Shown piece by piece: positions 5,558 to 9,218 of a stretch of DNA of 9,218 nucleotides. The notes beneath the pieces are model-generated. The model made no database searches. It saw nothing but the letters and a program-made list of their open reading frames with translations, and was not told where the DNA came from. The stretch's first letter is position 1. Each line of letters starts with the position of its first letter. Source of the stretch: Acidobacteriota bacterium (GTDB lineage Bacteria; Acidobacteriota; Terriglobia; UBA7540); the NCBI GenBank assembly GCA_021789565.1, contig JAJYJL010000226.1, forward strand, positions 1-9,218, written 5' to 3'. The translations under genes were made by a program, and so were the position numbers.

Positions 5558-6220
5558 ATGCGAAGAGGAATCAGCCCAACCTACTATTCGTTCCTGAAGT
5601 ACGTTAGGAAGAACTCATTGAAATTTGCCTTTCTCCAACTCGCCGGTCGGATGGAGGACATGCTTGTCAAAGAGTTTGCGTACCACATCTGGCATGAGTC
5701 ACACGGGAGTCGGTATCCGATGACAAATGTCGGAAATAAGGGCGAGCAGAAATTCGACATTGTCGTCTTGCGGGGCACTCTTGGCAAAACCAAGAAAGAT
5801 TCCGAGGCCTCCTGTGAAGTCTGCACACTCGTTGAGGCTAAGTACGTTCAGAGGAGGCATAGGGCTTGGGAATTCAATGCCAATGACGAGACAAAGAGTT
5901 CCCTGAAGGGCCTGCAGCGCCAGTTAGGAAAGTTCAAGTCAGATAACCACTATGGATTTCGGGTAAAGCTCCAGGCACGCAATAGCGATATTTACGGTTT
6001 GGTCATCGCCTCCCACGTTGCTATCGAAACGAGCCGGGGGCCGAGCAGGACGAGCGAGAAAGAACGCTTCTTCGGTGGTGTTCTGCAGGGTGCAAAGGAC
6101 TTTCGATATCTCGACCTGCCAAAAGCGCGCTTTGACAAGGTTTATGACGATGTGGATGTTACCCTTTTGAATGGAAAACGGTATTGCAGTCTGAGGGTTG
6201 GCCTTTGGAAGCTGATTTAG
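5558..6220 (+). CDS. Hypothetical protein, possible PD-(D/E)XK-type nuclease
   Basis: I do not recognise this 220-residue protein. It is charged, soluble and has no signal peptide or membrane segment. The pattern FDIVV (D67), then LVEAKYV (E93-x-K95), then a helix with Q120/Q122, resembles the PD-(D/E)XK nuclease core; an upstream helix offers E33 or E39 as the first acidic residue. The spacing between D67 and E93 is 26 residues and holds a basic loop (GTLGKTKK). A strand LVIASHVAI follows. This is a residue-pattern guess, not a family match. A strong ribosome site, AGGGAGG (5546-5552), lies 5 nt before the ATG. The gene trails gatA by 35 bp and may be read from the same transcript. By eye it has lower GC and less biased codons than its neighbours, which suggests acquisition. 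No methylase or partner gene is nearby. Confidence 0.7.
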   Translation: MRRGISPTYYSFLKYVRKNSLKFAFLQLAGRMEDMLVKEFAYHIWHESHGSRYPMTNVGNKGEQKFDIVVLRGTLGKTKKDSEASCEVCTLVEAKYVQRRHRAWEFNANDETKSSLKGLQRQLGKFKSDNHYGFRVKLQARNSDIYGLVIASHVAIETSRGPSRTSEKERFFGGVLQGAKDFRYLDLPKARFDKVYDDVDVTLLNGKRYCSLRVGLWKLI

Positions 6221-6354
6221 CGAAATAGCTGCCGAGTGATTTGCTGTTTTCCGAGGGGTCAAGATGGCCTTTTTCTCGACCACTTCCAATCCTCCGCCAC
6301 CAGTTCGATACTTCCCTGCCAAACCAGAAGCTGCTCGAAACGCTCGTATTTCAC
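6217..6354 (-). pseudogene. Remnant of a four-helix-bundle (S23/IVS-type) protein gene
   Basis: On the minus strand a GTG at 6354, with GAAGGG about 7 nt upstream, opens a 31-codon frame beginning VKYERFEQLLVWQGSIEL. This closely follows the N-terminus of the four-helix-bundle family (S23/23S rRNA intervening-sequence proteins, usually M-x-RFEDL-VWQ-A-ELA). Similarity weakens after about residue 18 and a TGA follows at 6259-6261. Past that stop the same frame reads PLGKQQITRQLFR, which faintly recalls the family's GLT-QIRR stretch, then hits TAA at 6217-6219. Intact members run about 110-130 residues, so most of the gene is missing. The remnant ends exactly at the stop codon of the oppositely oriented orphan ORF. 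The N-terminal match is fairly convincing; the second segment is weak. Function of the family is unknown. Confidence 0.55.
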
Positions 6355-6376
6355 GGTTCACCCTTCGTAGCAGCCT

Positions 6377-6397
6377 TGAATCTGGAATCTTGAATTT
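6377..6397. repeat. Three tandem 7-bp units
   Basis: TGAATCT, GGAATCT and TGAATTT lie head to tail (6377-6397), about 22 bp upstream of the four-helix-bundle remnant in its own direction. Short AT-rich GAATCT/GATTC runs beside genes of that family are something I recall from other genomes, but I cannot document it here. It is probably part of the acquired or decayed insert. Confidence 0.45.
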
Positions 6398-6406
6398 GCA
6401 ATCCTA

Positions 6407-6420
6407 TCAGGAATTCCTGA
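6407..6420. repeat. 14-bp perfect palindrome at the end of the zinc-ribbon gene
   Basis: TCAGGAATTCCTGA is self-complementary over all 14 bases and includes the TGA stop of the minus-strand gene. No T tract follows on either strand, so I do not call it a terminator. It may be chance or a protein-binding site. Confidence 0.35.
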
Positions 6421-6703
6421 AAAGTGAATCGAAGCGCTTTTTGACGTCGTCCTGTTTGCCGGGGCCGGAGCTGCTGGCCAGCAGGACGGGATTGGGCTGG
6501 AAATAGTCGCAGTAGTTTGACGCTTCCTTGTCGCGGACCCATTCGGCCTGGGTTTCGGCGCACTCATTGTGTTTTCCGGGATCGTAGAAGCGGCAATTGC
6601 GGCAGCAGTGCAGGTCCGCGTCGCAGTTGGGGCAGGCGTCGCGGGTCATGACGCGCTCCGGCACGTCAATCTGTTGGCCGCATTTGAAGCAGGAGAACCG
6701 CAT
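6407..6703 (-). CDS. Nine-cysteine zinc-ribbon-like protein of unknown function
   Basis: This 98-residue cytoplasmic protein probably binds two zinc ions. C5-x2-C8 with C24-x2-C27 makes a classic zinc ribbon. C34-x2-C37 with C48 and C65 offers a second site, and C33 is extra. Phrases such as FSCFKCGQ, DACPNCDADLHCCRNCRFYD and ASNYCDYF read as a conserved small family that I have seen as hypothetical in Acidobacteria-like and deltaproteobacterial genomes; its function is not known. The last third (from about residue 70) is low in cysteine, basic and probably disordered. ATG at 6703 is the only sensible start; no good Shine-Dalgarno sequence is visible. It lies 168 bp downstream of rpoC on the same strand, beyond two stable hairpins, so it may be read independently or by read-through. 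Its stop codon lies in a 14-bp palindrome (6407-6420). Confidence 0.8.
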   Translation of the reverse strand: MRFSCFKCGQQIDVPERVMTRDACPNCDADLHCCRNCRFYDPGKHNECAETQAEWVRDKEASNYCDYFQPNPVLLASSSGPGKQDDVKKRFDSLFRNS

Positions 6704-6747
6704 CGGTCAGGTTGTTGAGGCCGGCAGCCAGGAGTTCTTTCTTCCTG

Positions 6748-6784
6748 CCGGGTGGACGGCCTGGGGCACAGACCGTCCACCCGG
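6748..6784. other. Long perfect hairpin between rpoC and the zinc-ribbon gene
   Basis: CCGGGTGGACGG (6748-6759) pairs perfectly over 12 bp with CCGTCCACCCGG (6773-6784), with a 13-nt loop. On the plus strand it is followed by AAAAA and preceded by TTTCTTTC, so neither strand has the T tract of an intrinsic terminator after the stem. A third near-copy, CCGTCCAGCCGG (6850-6861; 11 of 12), lies 11 bp from the rpoC stop and could pair with the first arm instead. It could be an mRNA 3'-end stabiliser or a REP-like element. Confidence 0.6.
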
Positions 6785-6817
6785 AAAAATGGGAACTACG
6801 AGAACATGGCCTCGCGC

Positions 6818-6837
6818 GGCGGGGCCGAAGCCCCGCC
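6818..6837 (-). terminator. Stable UUCG hairpin after rpoC, possible terminator or REP-like element
   Basis: On the minus strand, GGCGGGGC and GCCCCGCC enclose a TTCG loop, giving an 8-bp G:C-only stem with an especially stable C(UUCG)G tetraloop, 34 bp past the rpoC stop. No T tract follows, so intrinsic termination would be weak. A role in 3'-end protection, or membership of a repeat family, is equally possible. Confidence 0.4.
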
Positions 6838-6871
6838 CTCCTAAACTGTCCGTCCAGCCGGCCTTTGGTTC

Positions 6872-9218
6872 TTATTGGGTTGGCCGGGCTTCGTCGTCAT
6901 CCATCAGTTCAGCCGCGATTCCCGGTGAGGGTGGAAGCGGCTCCTCGGGTATACCCTCGCCGATTTCGAGCTCGGGCTGGGGCGGCTCGGTTTCCGTGAG
7001 CAGGCGGAAGTTGCGATAGCGCTCGAGGCCGGTTCCAGCCGGGATCAGGCGGCCCATGATGACGTTTTCCTTGAGGCCGCGCAGATGGTCAACTGCGCCG
7101 CGGATGGAGGCTTCAGTCAGCACGCGCGTGGTTTCCTGGAAGGAGGCCGCGGAGATGAACGAGTCAGTGGCCAGCGACGCCTTGGTGATGCCCAGAAGCA
7201 GCGAGCGGCCCGTGGCGGGCTTGCCGTCCTGCGCAAGGACCCGCTCGTTCTCGTCGCGGAAGCGGAACTTATCCACCTGCTCGTCGAGCAGGAATTCCGT
7301 GTCGCCGGGTTCTTCCACTTTGATCCAGCGCATCATCTGCCGGACGATCACCTCGATGTGCTTGTCGTTGATGTTGACGCCCTGCAGCCGGTAGACTTCC
7401 TGGATTTCGTCGACCAGGTACTTTTGCAGTTCCTTTTCGCCGAGCACGGCCAGGATGTCGTGCGGATTGCGCGGGCCGTCCATTAGCGGCTCACCGGCCT
7501 TGACGCGTTCTCCCTCCTGCACGGAGATGTGAACGCCCCGGGGCAGCAGGTACTCTTTGGTTTCTCCGCGCTCGGGGACCACAAACACCTTGCGCTGGCC
7601 CTTGAGAACGTCGCCGTAGTGGACGGTGCCGTCGATTTCGGTGATCACGGCCGGCTCATGCGGCTTGCGGGCTTCAAACAGTTCCTGCACGCGCGGCAGG
7701 CCGCCGGTGATGTCCTTGGTCTTGGTGGTTTCGCGCGGGATCTTGGCCAGCACATCGCCCGCCTGAACGGTATCGCCTTCCTGGACCATCAGGTGGGCAC
7801 GGGAGGGCATCAGGTACTTCTTGGCGCCTTTCGAGGAACTCTTGCCTTCGGGTCGGATGATCAGTTGGGGCTGGAATTTCTCCTCGGGAGAATCCTTCAC
7901 CACGAGCTGCGAGAGTCCGGTCACTTCGTCCACCTGCTCATGCAGGGTGATGCCGGGTTCCAGGTCTTTGAAGTGGACCTCTCCCTTCACTTCCGTCAGG
8001 ATGGAAAACGTGTAAGGGTCCCATTCCACGACGGTGTCGCCCATCTTGACGGGCGCGCCGTCGGCGAAAAGGATCTTGGCGCCGTAAACCACCGAGTAGC
8101 GCTCGCGCTCACGGCCTTTTTCGTCTGCAATCACGATGGAGCCGTTGCGGTTCATCACCACAAAGTGGCCTTCGCGATTGGTCACGGTCTGGAGGGTCTG
8201 GAACTTGAGGAAGCCGCTGTTCTTGGCCTCCAGCTTGGACTGCTCGGAAATGCGGCTTGCGGTGCCGCCGATGTGGAAGGTCCGCATGGTGAGCTGGGTT
8301 CCCGGCTCGCCGATGGACTGCGCGGCCACCACGCCCACGGCCTCGCCGATTTCCACCAGGCGTCCTGTGGCCAGGTTGCGGCCGTAGCAGCGGATGCAGA
8401 CCCCGCGCCGCGACTCGCAGGTGAGGCCCGAGCGGATCTTGACGCGCTCGATGCCGGCGGCCTGGATGGAGGCGGCCAGGTCTTCGTTGATTTCCTGGTT
8501 GAGATCGACGATCACGTTGCCCTCGTAGTCCTTGATCTGCTCGAGGGAGACGCGGCCGACGATGCGGTCGCGCAGCGGCTCCACAACCTCGCCCGCTTCC
8601 ACAATCGATTCCACGTAGAGGCCGTCCACCGTGCCGCAGTCAAATTCGGAAACGATGACGTCCTGCGCCACATCGACCAGGCGGCGGGTGAGGTAGCCGG
8701 AGTCCGCCGTCTTCAGAGCCGTGTCGGCCAGCCCTTTGCGGGCGCCGTGCGTGGAGATGAAGTACTGCAGCACGTTCAGGCCTTCGCGGAAGTTGGCCGT
8801 AATGGGGGTCTCGATGATCTCGCCCGAAGGCTTGGCCATCAGGCCGCGCATGCCGGAAAGCTGGCGGATCTGCTGTTTCGATCCGCGCGCGCCGGAGTCG
8901 GCCATGATGTAAATCGGGTTGAGGTAGCGGCCCGTGCGGTCGTCCTCTTCCATCGCCTGGAACATTTCTTCCGAGACGCGCTCGGTCACCTTGCTCCAGA
9001 TCTCGATGATCTTGTTGTAGCGCTCGCCGTGGGTGATGGCGCCGTCCTGGTACTGGTTTTCGACGTCCACCACTTCCTTTTCGGCTTCCCTCACCAGGCC
9101 GGCCTTCTCGCCCGGCACCACCATGTCGTCGATGCCGATCGAAATGCCCGCGCGCGTGGCGTAGAGGAAGCCCAGCGCCTTGATCTCATCCAACATCTGC
9201 ACCGTGGCCTGGAGGCCG
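6872..9218 (-). CDS. rpoC: DNA-directed RNA polymerase subunit beta', C-terminal half (cut by window edge)
   Basis: RpoC forms one pincer of RNA polymerase and, with RpoB, the active-site cleft. The frame is open to the right edge, so the N-terminal zinc site and the NADFDGD catalytic loop lie outside. Counting from the codon at 9202, landmarks are: [14 protein letters not shown] (14-27); ADSGARGS and [15 protein letters not shown] (101-125); then the bridge-helix/trigger region running through [20 protein letters not shown] and [20 protein letters not shown]. The second zinc site is C189 (DCGT), C262, C269 and C272, with spacing as in E. coli. [19 protein letters not shown] (295-313) is the trigger-loop hinge. 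The jaw and the C-terminal segment that contacts omega follow. About 35 residues of acidic, proline-rich tail end the protein. About 781 residues are present. rpoB should lie beyond the right edge. Identification is certain. Confidence 0.98.
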   Translation of the reverse strand, partial: GLQATVQMLDEIKALGFLYATRAGISIGIDDMVVPGEKAGLVREAEKEVVDVENQYQDGAITHGERYNKIIEIWSKVTERVSEEMFQAMEEDDRTGRYLNPIYIMADSGARGSKQQIRQLSGMRGLMAKPSGEIIETPITANFREGLNVLQYFISTHGARKGLADTALKTADSGYLTRRLVDVAQDVIVSEFDCGTVDGLYVESIVEAGEVVEPLRDRIVGRVSLEQIKDYEGNVIVDLNQEINEDLAASIQAAGIERVKIRSGLTCESRRGVCIRCYGRNLATGRLVEIGEAVGVVAAQSIGEPGTQLTMRTFHIGGTASRISEQSKLEAKNSGFLKFQTLQTVTNREGHFVVMNRNGSIVIADEKGRERERYSVVYGAKILFADGAPVKMGDTVVEWDPYTFSILTEVKGEVHFKDLEPGITLHEQVDEVTGLSQLVVKDSPEEKFQPQLIIRPEGKSSSKGAKKYLMPSRAHLMVQEGDTVQAGDVLAKIPRETTKTKDITGGLPRVQELFEARKPHEPAVITEIDGTVHYGDVLKGQRKVFVVPERGETKEYLLPRGVHISVQEGERVKAGEPLMDGPRNPHDILAVLGEKELQKYLVDEIQEVYRLQGVNINDKHIEVIVRQMMRWIKVEEPGDTEFLLDEQVDKFRFRDENERVLAQDGKPATGRSLLLGITKASLATDSFISAASFQETTRVLTEASIRGAVDHLRGLKENVIMGRLIPAGTGLERYRNFRLLTETEPPQPELEIGEGIPEEPLPPSPGIAAELMDDDEARPTQ

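Noticed and set aside
6264..6506. 80-codon plus-strand frame between the orphan ORF and the zinc-ribbon gene
   Set aside because: It crosses the four-helix-bundle remnant and the antisense of the zinc-ribbon gene, has no ribosome site and resembles no protein family.
7085..7486. 133-codon plus-strand frame inside rpoC
   Set aside because: Antisense to highly conserved RpoC sequence; the translation has no domain and is explained by codon bias.

Overview
The window is a high-GC bacterial chromosome segment made mostly of housekeeping genes. The mix points to an Acidobacteriota-like or other deep-branching environmental bacterium: a SelB, a GatCA amidotransferase, a DUF721/DciA-like gene, a small cysteine-rich protein next to rpoC, and dispersed repeats of the TGTCAT[C/G]CTGA...GAAG[C/G]ATCTGC type. 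That assignment is inference; no rRNA is present.

Layout on the + strand, left to right. The 3' part of selB (2-1492, cut by the left edge) ends in a good intrinsic terminator. Next, 1559-2384 is a compact repeat-bounded element whose only gene encodes a GxxExxY-family protein. Then comes maf (minus strand). maf and a DUF721/DciA-like gene (plus strand) diverge from back-to-back promoters; the maf -10 box lies so close to its start codon that maf looks leaderless. The DUF721 gene, gatC and gatA follow in one direction. Structured repeats lie before and after gatC and hold gatC 191 bp away from gatA. Behind gatA is a lower-GC 220-residue orphan ORF with a PD-(D/E)XK-like residue pattern. It abuts a decayed remnant of a four-helix-bundle (S23/IVS-type) gene on the other strand. 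The right third is minus strand: the C-terminal half of rpoC (cut by the right edge), then a spacer with stable hairpins, then a 98-residue nine-cysteine protein.

Functionally the core genes serve selenocysteine insertion (SelB), nucleotide-pool sanitation (Maf), Gln-tRNA/Asn-tRNA formation by transamidation (GatC and GatA; GatB is not in the window), transcription (RpoC) and probably replication (DUF721). Accessory material sits only in the intergenic gaps.

The most unusual item is the GxxExxY element. Near-identical inverted ends (24 of 27 bases) beginning at a TTAA enclose nine copies or part-copies of a CTCTGTG-based double heptamer. These alternate in orientation with a period of about 81 bp and surround a single putative nuclease gene. 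It looks like a small mobile or nuclease-processed cassette.
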